A stretch of 64,000 bases of DNA from Bacteroidia bacterium (GCA_030427985.1 JAUIBH010000002.1:17423-81422), one strand, 5' to 3'. Counted from the stretch's first letter, positions 51,960 to 61,158 are shown. Numbers and translations: made by a program. Notes: generated from the letters alone by a model not told the origin.

Positions 51960-52436
51960 TTAGTTACGTGTAATCTCTAAAATCTCCAATTTTAACGTTC
52001 CGTTGGGCACTTTGATTTCAGCGATATCTCCTACGGATTTTCCCAACAACCCTTTCCCAATGGGAGAGGTCACCGAAATTTTTCCCGATTTTAAATCCGC
52101 CTCGCTTTCTGCCACCAAGGTATATTTCATTTCCATGCCATTGGCCTGGTTTTTTAGCTTCACCGTGGACAGTACCAATATTTTTGAAGTATCCAATTGG
52201 GATTCATCAATCAATCGGGCATTGGACAAGGTCTCTTCCATCTTGGAAATTTTCATCTCCAAAAGGCCTTGGGCCTCCTTGGCAGCATCATATTCCGCAT
52301 TTTCAGACAAATCGCCTTTGTCACGTGCCTCTGCTATGGCCTGCGAAGCTTTAGGGCGTTCCACATCCTTTAGGTGGTTCAGTTCCTCCCTTAATTTTTT
52401 TAATCCCTCCGCAGTGTAATAAGATACTTTGCTCAT
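51960..52436 (-). CDS. greA: Transcription elongation factor GreA
   Basis: YTAEGLKKLREELNHLK, EARDKGDLSENAEYDAAKE. Confidence 0.95.
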   Translation of the reverse strand: MSKVSYYTAEGLKKLREELNHLKDVERPKASQAIAEARDKGDLSENAEYDAAKEAQGLLEMKISKMEETLSNARLIDESQLDTSKILVLSTVKLKNQANGMEMKYTLVAESEADLKSGKISVTSPIGKGLLGKSVGDIAEIKVPNGTLKLEILEITRN

Positions 52437-52622
52437 ATCGTCATGTTTTTATGCAAAAGAGCATTGAAGAAAATCAAAAAAATTTCCCCAATGGTCTTGT
52501 TCTCTACAAATACAAAAAATCCTCAACGATCACCATGACCTGCATGGTTTTTAGCGAGGATTTAACGCAAATATAGGTAATTTTTGTTCAACTTTGTAAC
52601 GCCATGAATTGAAACACAAACT

Positions 52623-53066
52623 ATGAAATACCTTTGGGCCAGTGTCCTGCTTGTTCTCCTAATTTCTTGTAGTTCAGATACTACCAACAGAAATCCCTAT
52701 CTTCAGGAGGTGGGTTTTAGGTTTGATTTAAACCTTAATCTTCCACTTTATAATGGGTTGAACACCATTGGAAACCCTGTTTATGTGGGAAATAATGGGG
52801 TTGGCACCCGTGGAGCCTTTGTAATGAAAGCTGGACTGAGCGGCTCCCAATTTGTGGCATGGGAAGCCAGTTGTCCCAACCATACCCCAAACAATTGCTC
52901 TACCATGACCATTGATGGTCAAAACGTGGTCTGTGATTGTGAGGGCTATACCTACAGCCTTTTTACAGGACAACAATTGGATCGTCCGGATGATGGCAAA
53001 AGATACTACGGACTTCTTTTTTACCGGGCCACACAAAGCGGAAATACAGTAATTATATCCAACTAA
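52623..53066 (+). CDS. Degenerate Rieske-like lipoprotein
   Basis: Lipobox LISC; CPNHTPNNC…VVCDCEGYTYSLFTGQ. Confidence 0.65.
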   Translation: MKYLWASVLLVLLISCSSDTTNRNPYLQEVGFRFDLNLNLPLYNGLNTIGNPVYVGNNGVGTRGAFVMKAGLSGSQFVAWEASCPNHTPNNCSTMTIDGQNVVCDCEGYTYSLFTGQQLDRPDDGKRYYGLLFYRATQSGNTVIISN

Positions 53067-53075
53067 TATAGTAGC

Positions 53076-54062
53076 ATGCAATACAGAAAATTAGGAAAAA
53101 CCGGACTTAAGGTCTCTGAAATCTCTTTGGGAACATGGCAAGTAGGAGGCAAATGGGGCTCTGGTTTTGATGACTCCCTTGCGGAACGCATTATCAACGA
53201 GGCGATTGATGCCGGCATTAATTTTATAGACACCGCCGACGTATATGAGGCTGGCGCCAGCGAGGCTGCCGTAGGCAGGGTGGTAAAATCACGGTCCGAA
53301 GAGATTTTTGTGGCCACCAAATGTGGACGCCAAATTAATCCACATGTCAATGAGGGCTATACCGTAAAAGCACTGCGGAAATATGTGGAAGACAGTCTCA
53401 AAAATTCGGGTTTGGAGTGCTTGGACCTCATCCAGCTGCACTGCCCTCCCACTGAAGTCTACTACAGACCGGAAATCTTTGAGCTTTTTGACCGCTTGAA
53501 GCAGGAAGGCAAGATAAAAAACTTGGGGGTGAGTGTTGAAAAGGTGGAGGAAGCCTTAAAAGGAATGGAATATCCCAATGTGACCACCGTACAAATTATT
53601 TTCAATATGTTTCGACAACGTCCTTCGGAATTGTTTTTTGAACAAGCGAAGAAAAAGGATGTTGGGGTCATTGTCCGCGTACCTCTGGCCAGTGGGTTGC
53701 TTACCGGAAAATTTTCATCAGAATCTACTTTTGAAAAAGAAGACCACCGCTTTTTTAATCGTGAAGGTGCTGCCTTTGACAAAGGCGAGACGTTTTCTGG
53801 GATTCCTTTTGAATTGGGATTGGAGGCCGTTGAGGAGCTTAAAAAACTATTTCCAAATCAGGAAAACCTAGCTCCAATCGCTTTACGATGGATTTTGGAC
53901 TTTCCCGAAGTGAGTTGCATTATTCCTGGGGCATCAAAAGCGGAACATTTACAATCCAATTTGGAAGCAACAACACTTCCTGCACTAACGGCTGAGCAGA
54001 CACAAGGAATCAAAGCTATTTACGAAAAGTACATCAAAAAAGAGGTACATCAACTTTGGTAG
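53076..54062 (+). CDS. Aldo/keto reductase
   Basis: LGKTGLKVSEISLGTW, NFIDTADVYEAGASE, IIPGASK. Confidence 0.92.
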   Translation: MQYRKLGKTGLKVSEISLGTWQVGGKWGSGFDDSLAERIINEAIDAGINFIDTADVYEAGASEAAVGRVVKSRSEEIFVATKCGRQINPHVNEGYTVKALRKYVEDSLKNSGLECLDLIQLHCPPTEVYYRPEIFELFDRLKQEGKIKNLGVSVEKVEEALKGMEYPNVTTVQIIFNMFRQRPSELFFEQAKKKDVGVIVRVPLASGLLTGKFSSESTFEKEDHRFFNREGAAFDKGETFSGIPFELGLEAVEELKKLFPNQENLAPIALRWILDFPEVSCIIPGASKAEHLQSNLEATTLPALTAEQTQGIKAIYEKYIKKEVHQLW

Positions 54063-54065
54063 CGT

Positions 54066-55067
54066 TTAAATAGCGCCCAGAATCCGGTCCATTATCCAAC
54101 TGGTGTGCAATGCAGATTTTCCCAAAGAGGGGTGGTCTCCATTGCCCAAAAAATGCTTTTTGATGTTTTCCACATGATGCTGTTGTACGTGTTCTGGATG
54201 AGGAATTTCCAAAACTTGATGTCCAGCCGCATTTTTTAATTCCACTGGGGCTTCATCGAGCACGGCAAAGGTTATGGTTCCTTCGGAACCGAAAATTTCA
54301 ACTTTGTCCACACGGTCATATGTGCCAAAATTCCAGACCCCTTCTCCCGTGATACCGTTGGTGTGTATCCATGAGCCGGAAATGGCATCATAAGCCGAAT
54401 ACAGTCCTTGTTGGTTGATGGCAACACCTTGCACGGTTTTAATATCACCCAATAAAAAAGTGAAAAGGTCGAGACCGTGACTGGCCAAATCATCAAAATA
54501 GCCGCCTGGTGCCACAGCTTTATCCGTTCGCCAATTGTATTCCCCGCTCAAATCCAATTCGTTGGGCGGTTGGGTCTTTTGCCAATGGATATGCCGTACT
54601 TCACCAATCTGTTTTTCGTCCAACCATTGCTTGATTTGAAGAAAACGTGGCAATGATCTTCGATAATAGGCCACAAAAAGTGGAATGCCTTTGGAGGCAA
54701 AGGCCTCATAAATTTCCAAGCTATCCTGATAGTTGGGTGCCATCGGCTTTTCAATACAGCAGGGTTTTCCTGCCGCTGCCGCTTGAAGTGCATACAATTT
54801 GTGGGTGTCAGGTGGTGTGGCAATATAAATGGCATCAACATCGGGGTTGTCAATTACCGCATTGGCATCTGTGGTCCAATGCTCCACATGGTGCCTTTGT
54901 GCATAATCTTGAACTTTTTGGGCATCGCGTCGCATAACCATGCTCACTTTAAACCCTAAAGTTTTTTGATAGGCGGGTACACTTTTCTTTTCGGCCACAC
55001 TTCCGCAGCCGATCACCCCCCAACGTAGGGGCTTATCTTCGGAAAAAAGAAAATGGGATTCTGTCAT
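54066..55067 (-). CDS. Gfo/Idh/MocA family oxidoreductase
   Basis: RWGVIGCGSVAEKKSVPAYQ, DAIYIATPPDTHKLYALQAAAAGKPCCIEKPMA. Confidence 0.92.
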   Translation of the reverse strand: MTESHFLFSEDKPLRWGVIGCGSVAEKKSVPAYQKTLGFKVSMVMRRDAQKVQDYAQRHHVEHWTTDANAVIDNPDVDAIYIATPPDTHKLYALQAAAAGKPCCIEKPMAPNYQDSLEIYEAFASKGIPLFVAYYRRSLPRFLQIKQWLDEKQIGEVRHIHWQKTQPPNELDLSGEYNWRTDKAVAPGGYFDDLASHGLDLFTFLLGDIKTVQGVAINQQGLYSAYDAISGSWIHTNGITGEGVWNFGTYDRVDKVEIFGSEGTITFAVLDEAPVELKNAAGHQVLEIPHPEHVQQHHVENIKKHFLGNGDHPSLGKSALHTSWIMDRILGAI

Positions 55068-55177
55068 AACCTATAAATGTACAGAATCCCATTCGAAATA
55101 GATACACCACAACACAGTTCTCGATAATAAATTCTTTCAGAATTTCACTCGAACTGACGCCGTTTTACCTCATACTT

Positions 55178-57421
55178 TTAAAAATTAACAGTTACACCAA
55201 TCAAGAAATTGATTCCTGCCTGTGGGTAATAGCCTGCACCTTCAATGGTGGTAATTGATCCAGGGTTGGACCAATCATCATCATAGGTATAGAAATAACC
55301 GTTGGATATAATATCGGCATCAAAGATATTGTTCACCAAACCGGATAGCACAATGCTCTTAACAAACGAACTGGTTTCAATCACGTATTGCACATTAAAA
55401 TCTGTTTGGGTGTAGCTATCCAAGGTGGAGTTTTCTGAATCGATGTTGCCCATGTACTGTTTTCCCACAAATTTTGACAAGAGGGATACTTGGAAGTTTT
55501 CATTGGGTTGAAACGCGAGGACATTGCCCGCTACCACTTGGGGCGAATAGGCTATGTGGGTATTCCCCAAATCTTGAAGTGCACCATCCCGTTGAAAAAA
55601 GAAATCGAGGTTACGGTTATCACTCAAGGCAACATTGGGGCGCAGTCTAAACTTGTTCCCCAATCTAAGATTGGCATCCACTTCCAGCCCCAAACGGTAA
55701 CTATCGCCCACATTGGCACGCAACGGGGCACCCACATCATTGAGTTCACCCGTGAGTACCAATTGATCTTTGTAACGCATATAGTACACATTGGTGTTCA
55801 ACTGAAAATCTGGGGAAACATAACGCCATCCCAACTCAAAATCATTCAACTTTTCAGGTTTTGGATTGCCATTTTCATAGTCATTACGATTGGGTTCCCT
55901 GTTGGCCCTAGCGTAGGACAAGTAGAAATTGTTGTTTTGGTTTAAATCGAAGGTAATCCCTGCCTTTGGATTGAAAAAGTTGAACGAATCATCCACCAAT
56001 CCGGTGTCATCACCATTGGCTTCATATCCTACGCCACGATACTGCACATCACCAAAAATGGACCATTTGTCATTTAGCTGATAATTGGCCTTTGCATAGA
56101 CATTAAAATCGGTCTTTGTAGAATTATCGTCATAATAACGGTCTCCGATTTCACTATCGCTGGCATAGCGGGCCCAAATAATTTCTCCAAAATGGTCTCC
56201 TTTGTACTCATTGTAACCACCACCAAGAATCAACTTTAGATTTTCTTTGTCATAGGTGGCTGAAAAAACAGTACCGTAGAAGTCATTGTCCAACCATCTT
56301 CTGCGGATTAAATCTGTGGTTTCTACAGTCTCTCCGCCCAATTCGATGGGTTCCAGACCGTAGTCTCCAAAATCCTCATCTTCGCGGTACTGTTCAAAAA
56401 AACCTCGTCCCCGGGTATAGTGCAGTGCCAAGTTGGTGCTCCACTCTGGGCTTAAGGTTTCATTCCAATGCAATTGAAAATGGTCTTGCTTATAATTATC
56501 GACCTCATTATCGTAGAACTGTCTGTTTCCGTTCTCATCAAAATATATTCCAGCTGAATTGTAGGTTCGGCCCTCTTGCTCCATCTCATCTAGAGTTACT
56601 CCATTCCATGCTTGATAGGTGATTTCATGTCCGCCAAAAAGCAAGGCTTTAACCAAAGTATTCTCATCTTTATAGACCCCTTGCAGGAAATAGGCATCCA
56701 ATTCGGACCGTGCTCGGTCTATATATCCATCCGAAGTAATTCTGGACAACCGCCCGGATATTTCAAAATGATCACTAATAATTCCCGTGCTGAACTTTAT
56801 ATTGTTCCGGAGCGTGTTAAAACTCCCCACAGATGATGAAATCCTAGCGTAGGCTTCTTCAGAAAAAGCATCCGTCAACAGGTTTAAACTAGCTCCAAAG
56901 GCGGCTGCACCGTTGGTAGAGGTTCCCACACCGCGCTGCAATTGCAAACTTTGGGTGGATGAAGCAAAATCGGGCATATTTACCCAAAAAGTTCCTTGCG
57001 ATTCTGCATCATTATAAGGAACACCGTTGATGGTAACGTTGACCCGGGTGGCATCACTACCACGCACACGAATACCTGTGTAGCCCACTCCGGCACCTGC
57101 ATCGGAGGTAGTGACTACCGCTGGCAAAAAGTTCATTAAAATGGGGACGTCCTGCCCTAAGTTTCGAGGCGTGATTTCCTCTTGGTCTAAATTGGAAAAG
57201 GTAATAGGAAATTCCTTGGTTGCCCGAATGGCCTGCACCAGAACTTCGTCCAGCACCACTTTTTTTCCTTCCAAAGAATCGGTTTCTTGTTCTTGTGCAC
57301 TCACTCCAAGTGCCAGCCCAGAAAGGGCCATTGTTACAAACAACGTTTTAATGCGATGACGTTTACCTTTTTTTGTCGGTCGCGTTGTGCCGCATTGTAG
57401 TGCTGCGGTCTTGCACTGCAT
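55178..57421 (-). CDS. TonB-dependent receptor under TPP riboswitch (putative thiamine receptor)
   Basis: Signal peptide …GLALGVSAQ; plug VGYTGIRVRGSDATRVNVTINGVPYNDAESQGTFWVNMPDFASS; terminal FLIGVTVNF. Confidence 0.9.
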   Translation of the reverse strand: MQCKTAALQCGTTRPTKKGKRHRIKTLFVTMALSGLALGVSAQEQETDSLEGKKVVLDEVLVQAIRATKEFPITFSNLDQEEITPRNLGQDVPILMNFLPAVVTTSDAGAGVGYTGIRVRGSDATRVNVTINGVPYNDAESQGTFWVNMPDFASSTQSLQLQRGVGTSTNGAAAFGASLNLLTDAFSEEAYARISSSVGSFNTLRNNIKFSTGIISDHFEISGRLSRITSDGYIDRARSELDAYFLQGVYKDENTLVKALLFGGHEITYQAWNGVTLDEMEQEGRTYNSAGIYFDENGNRQFYDNEVDNYKQDHFQLHWNETLSPEWSTNLALHYTRGRGFFEQYREDEDFGDYGLEPIELGGETVETTDLIRRRWLDNDFYGTVFSATYDKENLKLILGGGYNEYKGDHFGEIIWARYASDSEIGDRYYDDNSTKTDFNVYAKANYQLNDKWSIFGDVQYRGVGYEANGDDTGLVDDSFNFFNPKAGITFDLNQNNNFYLSYARANREPNRNDYENGNPKPEKLNDFELGWRYVSPDFQLNTNVYYMRYKDQLVLTGELNDVGAPLRANVGDSYRLGLEVDANLRLGNKFRLRPNVALSDNRNLDFFFQRDGALQDLGNTHIAYSPQVVAGNVLAFQPNENFQVSLLSKFVGKQYMGNIDSENSTLDSYTQTDFNVQYVIETSSFVKSIVLSGLVNNIFDADIISNGYFYTYDDDWSNPGSITTIEGAGYYPQAGINFLIGVTVNF

Positions 57422-57534
57422 AATTGAATAAAGCGGTTTCATCCGTAAAAGTTTTACGAATAAAAGGGGTCATTATTCTTGTTAGTATTTGATTTTTTGT
57501 TTCTAAAGAAACATAGAAATTCCAAGATGCGCTT

Positions 57535-57616
57535 AGCGCAATCCCTTGGCAGCATTACCCGCCCAGGTTCATTGGGTATAATCTCAGCCTTTTAAAAAAG
57601 CACCCCTTTGAGATGG
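57535..57616 (-). promoter_or_regulatory. TPP riboswitch (THI element)
   Basis: Minus strand: AAAGGGGTGCTTTTTTAAAAGGCTGAGATTATACCCAATGAACCTGGGCGGGTAATGCTGCCAAGGGA. Confidence 0.93.
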
Positions 57617-57683
57617 CCGCAAATGTAAGATGCAGTTTGCTTTTTTCATAACAAAACCTATTTTTTCTGAAAGGCAAAAATTG

Positions 57684-57709
57684 AGAAAGGCTGCCGAAGC
57701 AGCCTTTCT
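57684..57709 (-). terminator. Perfect 11-bp hairpin with C(TTCG)G tetraloop on the minus strand
   Basis: Minus strand: AGAAAGGCTGC-TTCG-GCAGCCTTTCT. Confidence 0.65.
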
Positions 57710-57780
57710 GAGCCAACATCATAATCCCAAGGAAAAGACTATGAATGAGGTTGGCAAGGTGGAAAATGCATGGTTAGTGT

Positions 57781-57909
57781 TTAGTACATAGCATCATCCT
57801 TATCTTTTTGATCCTTATTCTTGAATTTGCTCTTCGCATAAGATGCCAAAAGGTATATTACAATAGCCATTGCGATGAGATTAAGGAATAGGATTATTTT
57901 ATATACCAT
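57781..57909 (-). CDS. 42-aa single-TM microprotein MVYKIILFLNLIAMAIVIYLLASYAKSKFKNKDQKDKDDAMY
   Basis: ATG at 57909, TAA at 57783-57781; N-terminal TM, charged tail; bracketed by hairpins; absent from the supplied ORF list. Confidence 0.6.
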   Translation of the reverse strand: MVYKIILFLNLIAMAIVIYLLASYAKSKFKNKDQKDKDDAMY

Positions 57910-57962
57910 TATTTGGTTCCGCTATCAATTTAATTCATATTGAAATTGGTAATGATGTTAAA

Positions 57963-57991
57963 AGGAAGCCGTACTAGAAGTACGGCTTCCT
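57963..57991. terminator. Perfect 13-bp hairpin
   Basis: aggaagccgtact-aga-agtacggcttcct, followed by TTTTAA on the minus strand. Confidence 0.65.
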
Positions 57992-58118
57992 AACCAAATC
58001 AACCAACCTAATCTGAATAATCGCATGGATTATCCATCGCTTGTCCTATTGCAGGTCGCAATAGGATGGTCCGTTACTTCTTTTGACACTATTTTTTTGG
58101 AAAGGTCACATAAGGACG

Positions 58119-58152
58119 AAAAAAAATCCGCTTTTTTTAGAAAGCGGATTTT
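58119..58152 (-). terminator. Terminator of the kinase-DUF4301 gene
   Basis: aaaaaaatccgctttttttagaaagcggatttt. Confidence 0.75.
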
Positions 58153-58173
58153 AACTGATTGTTTTTAAGTGTT

Positions 58174-60273
58174 TTATGCTTGATGTGTAGGTTTTAAAAG
58201 ATCGTTGACCGTTTTTACCGGATTGAAGGTTACCAAGGGTACTTCAACAAAAATGGTATTCCAAAAAGCCATGGCTCCATTCCACAATCCGGGAAGCTCT
58301 AGGGCTTTTAATTCTTTTCCTTCCTTGGTTTTGCCTGTAATGAACCCTTGTTTCGGATCTACAAAATCCAAAAGGTTGTACTTTTCACCTTTGTAATTTC
58401 TAACCCCGCAAATCAAGTCAACCGGATTAAAATGGGTTGAATTTTTTAAAATGGCAGCCTGTTTGTCATTTGACATATCTATTTGAGCCGACTCAATGAT
58501 CTGGAGCGAAATGTTGCCTTCCCCATCCTTTATCCAAAATGGTCCGCCACCGGGCTCACCTTCATTTTTCACCATTCCACAAATACGAATGGGCCTGTTA
58601 ATCTTATCTTTGAGTACCGAAAGTTGTTCGTCCACAGACAATTCATCATAATTTTTGGGCATACGTACATTCAAGTCCTTTTCCAAAAAGGCTTTGATTT
58701 GATCTGCAGCTTCTGGAGAAACATTTCCGGCACCCAACTGCTTGGCATGGGCAAAGGCCTTATCCTGAACTTTTTTCAGTACCCCAGCCAACATTTTTTT
58801 ACTATTGGCCACCTCTTCGAGGTTTTTATCGATCACCACATTGTCAATATTCTTGATGAAGATGATGTCCGCATCTTGATCGTTCAGGTTTTCAATTAGC
58901 GCACCATGCCCCCCTGGTCTGAACAAAATGGAGCCATCGCCATTTTTAAAAGGTTTATTTTCCATATCCACCGCAATAGTATCAGTGGATGGTTTTTGAT
59001 TGGAATACGAAATTTGAAATTCGGTATCAGTGGCCTTTGAAATTTTGGGGGCTACTTTAGACTCTTCCTCAGCAAACATTTCATCATGCTGTTCCGAAAC
59101 GGTAAAATGAAGATTGGCCTTTCCGTCCGTTTTGGCATATAAAGCCGCTTCTTTTAAATGCTCTTCAAAAGGTGTAGCACTACCTGAATCATATTGGTGA
59201 AACGGCAACAGTCCTTTGGGGTAAAAACCGTAGTTCAACCCATCCTCCATCAACATTTCCTTTACAAAAAGGTAGGCTTCTTCATCCTTGTTGGCCGCCT
59301 TACCCTCAATTCGACCCATGATCAAATCATAAAAAGGCAATTTGGACATTTGGTCGGTGAATTTCTTGGCATCGGTGTCACCGGTTCGTTCAATATAGTC
59401 TGAAAGCGATTCTTTGGAGGGATCATATGCATCCACAAAGTTGAACATAGCCTTGAACATTCGCGAAGCCGCCCCAGAGGCAGGAACAAATTTCAAGAGG
59501 TCAAGATTTCCACGGGAGTTCTCAAAATATTGAATGAGTTCCGCTTGTTCCTGTTCCGAAAACCGCAGGATACCATTGGATACTACTGCCGCTTTTACCA
59601 AATCCACAAAAGGGATTCCCTCTTTAAAGGTTTCTATTTGGCGGTTTACTTTTTCTTTGGAAATGCCCTTGCTTTCCAATTGTTCCAAGTCTTTTGGACT
59701 TAATTCGATCATGTTATGGAGAAGTTTATCAATGTGTTTTATTGCTGTTGAAAGCCGAGATGCTTTATCTCCCTTTAAAATAATAAAATTCCTGTGATAT
59801 TTTTCCAAAGTTTCTTTGAAATACGCAAACATTCGCTCACGTTCATCAGGTTTGTCACGAAGGTCGTCAGCTTCCCAAGGTATATCAATATAGGTCAGCA
59901 AGTATAAATCATACGAATTTTGTAGAGCGTATTTTTCCAAAACAGGGTCACACGAACCTAAATAATAAGCCTCTGAATATACTTTGGTCTCCAAAAGATC
60001 AGTATCGCAAATAAGAACTTTATCCGCTTTTTTGGCCAGCTCATTTTCCAGTTGTATCTGTCCGTAGGCAATGGGAAGGAGGTCTTTGGGCTCACAGGTT
60101 TTTTGTTCGCGGTCCCATTTATCCTGAAGGTATTCCCGAGCATATTCAGGAACCCATTCCGTATTGTAATGCTGGGCCAGTGCTTCGGCCAAGGTAGTCT
60201 TTCCCGTTGATTCTGGTCCAAAAAGGACTATTTTGATGAGATTTGAAGGGTCTTGTCCAAGTCTTTCTTCCAT
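58174..60273 (-). CDS. NadR-like P-loop kinase fused to DUF4301
   Basis: IKIVLFGPESTGKTTLAEALAQHYNTEWVPEYAREY; then MIELSPKDLEQLESKGISKEKV…LLKFVPASGAASRMFKAMF; no stop at the junction. Confidence 0.85.
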   Translation of the reverse strand: MEERLGQDPSNLIKIVLFGPESTGKTTLAEALAQHYNTEWVPEYAREYLQDKWDREQKTCEPKDLLPIAYGQIQLENELAKKADKVLICDTDLLETKVYSEAYYLGSCDPVLEKYALQNSYDLYLLTYIDIPWEADDLRDKPDERERMFAYFKETLEKYHRNFIILKGDKASRLSTAIKHIDKLLHNMIELSPKDLEQLESKGISKEKVNRQIETFKEGIPFVDLVKAAVVSNGILRFSEQEQAELIQYFENSRGNLDLLKFVPASGAASRMFKAMFNFVDAYDPSKESLSDYIERTGDTDAKKFTDQMSKLPFYDLIMGRIEGKAANKDEEAYLFVKEMLMEDGLNYGFYPKGLLPFHQYDSGSATPFEEHLKEAALYAKTDGKANLHFTVSEQHDEMFAEEESKVAPKISKATDTEFQISYSNQKPSTDTIAVDMENKPFKNGDGSILFRPGGHGALIENLNDQDADIIFIKNIDNVVIDKNLEEVANSKKMLAGVLKKVQDKAFAHAKQLGAGNVSPEAADQIKAFLEKDLNVRMPKNYDELSVDEQLSVLKDKINRPIRICGMVKNEGEPGGGPFWIKDGEGNISLQIIESAQIDMSNDKQAAILKNSTHFNPVDLICGVRNYKGEKYNLLDFVDPKQGFITGKTKEGKELKALELPGLWNGAMAFWNTIFVEVPLVTFNPVKTVNDLLKPTHQA

Positions 60274-60869
60274 GCTAAATATCCCTGAATGGCCAGTACG
60301 GTGAAGATAAGGTATTGCAATGAGAACATGCCCCACCCTCTATATGCGTACAAAGGCACGGTTATTAAATCGCCCACTATCCAAAGGGTCCAGTTTTCCA
60401 GTTTTTTGTTGGCCATGTACCACATTCCGGTAAAAAAGATGCCTGAAGTGAGAATGTCCACATAGTTGGTGGTTTTTATTTCGGCACCAAACGCTTTGTA
60501 CACCCCATATGTTATAAGCAAAGTGAGCAAAAAAAGTCCAAAACCAATCCATTTTTCCTTAACGCTGGTTCTGGAAATCTTCACCACAAATTCACGATTT
60601 TTCTTCCTTCGTGCCCAGTTCCACCAGCCGTAAATACTCATTATGGAAAAGTAGAAATTCATCATCATATCGCCCAACAAGCGATCTACAAAAAAGATAT
60701 AGGTGGTAATGGCCGTGGCCACCAATCCAGTGGGGTAGACCATAATATCTTCCCGTTTGGCATAGATTACACTGGCTATTCCAAAGAAAAAGGCAGTGGC
60801 CTCCAAAATGATCAGGGACAGTTCCCGATCTTCGTAAGGCCCAAGAAAGAAATCAAAAATGGGGTTCAT
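60228..60869 (-). CDS. PnuC-family transporter (PnuC or PnuT-like)
   Basis: Multi-TM; YGWWNWARRKK; VDILTSGIFFTGMWYMANKKLENWTLWIVGDLITVPLYAYRG. Confidence 0.88.
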   Translation of the reverse strand: MNPIFDFFLGPYEDRELSLIILEATAFFFGIASVIYAKREDIMVYPTGLVATAITTYIFFVDRLLGDMMMNFYFSIMSIYGWWNWARRKKNREFVVKISRTSVKEKWIGFGLFLLTLLITYGVYKAFGAEIKTTNYVDILTSGIFFTGMWYMANKKLENWTLWIVGDLITVPLYAYRGWGMFSLQYLIFTVLAIQGYLAWKKDLDKTLQISSK

Positions 60870-61113
60870 AGTCGCTTCGGTCGGATTTTACCATTTTCAT
60901 GGCCAATACCACATGATCCAAATTCTCAAAAGTTTCTTTGATTTCAGTTTGAAGCAATTCCATGACCTTATCGTACTCCCCAAACACTTGGGTACTCAAT
61001 GGATTTTCCAAAACCGTGAGTCCAGAAGCACGCAATTTTTTGATAAAATCAATGATCGGGGGTTCAAAATTATCTTGAAGGGGGGTAAGGGTAAGCTCAA
61101 CGGAAATTTTCAT
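60853..61113 (-). CDS. Thiamine-binding protein domain (MTH1187/YkoF-like)
   Basis: MKISVELTLTPLQDNFEPPIIDFIKKLRASGLTVLENPLSTQVFGEYDKVMELL. Confidence 0.8.
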   Translation of the reverse strand: MKISVELTLTPLQDNFEPPIIDFIKKLRASGLTVLENPLSTQVFGEYDKVMELLQTEIKETFENLDHVVLAMKMVKSDRSDYEPHF

Positions 61114-61158
61114 GGGCTATGCAGAATTTTTCAGGGGCAAAACTACAAAAAGGAATTG

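Noticed and set aside
52451-52576. 41-aa plus-strand ORF (MQKSIEENQKNFPNGLVLYKYKKSSTITMTCMVFSEDLTQI) upstream of the Rieske-like gene
   Set aside because: No recognisable domain or TM and composition typical of AT-rich noise; it overlaps an ACCATG...CATGGTTTTT hairpin region. Needs conservation evidence.
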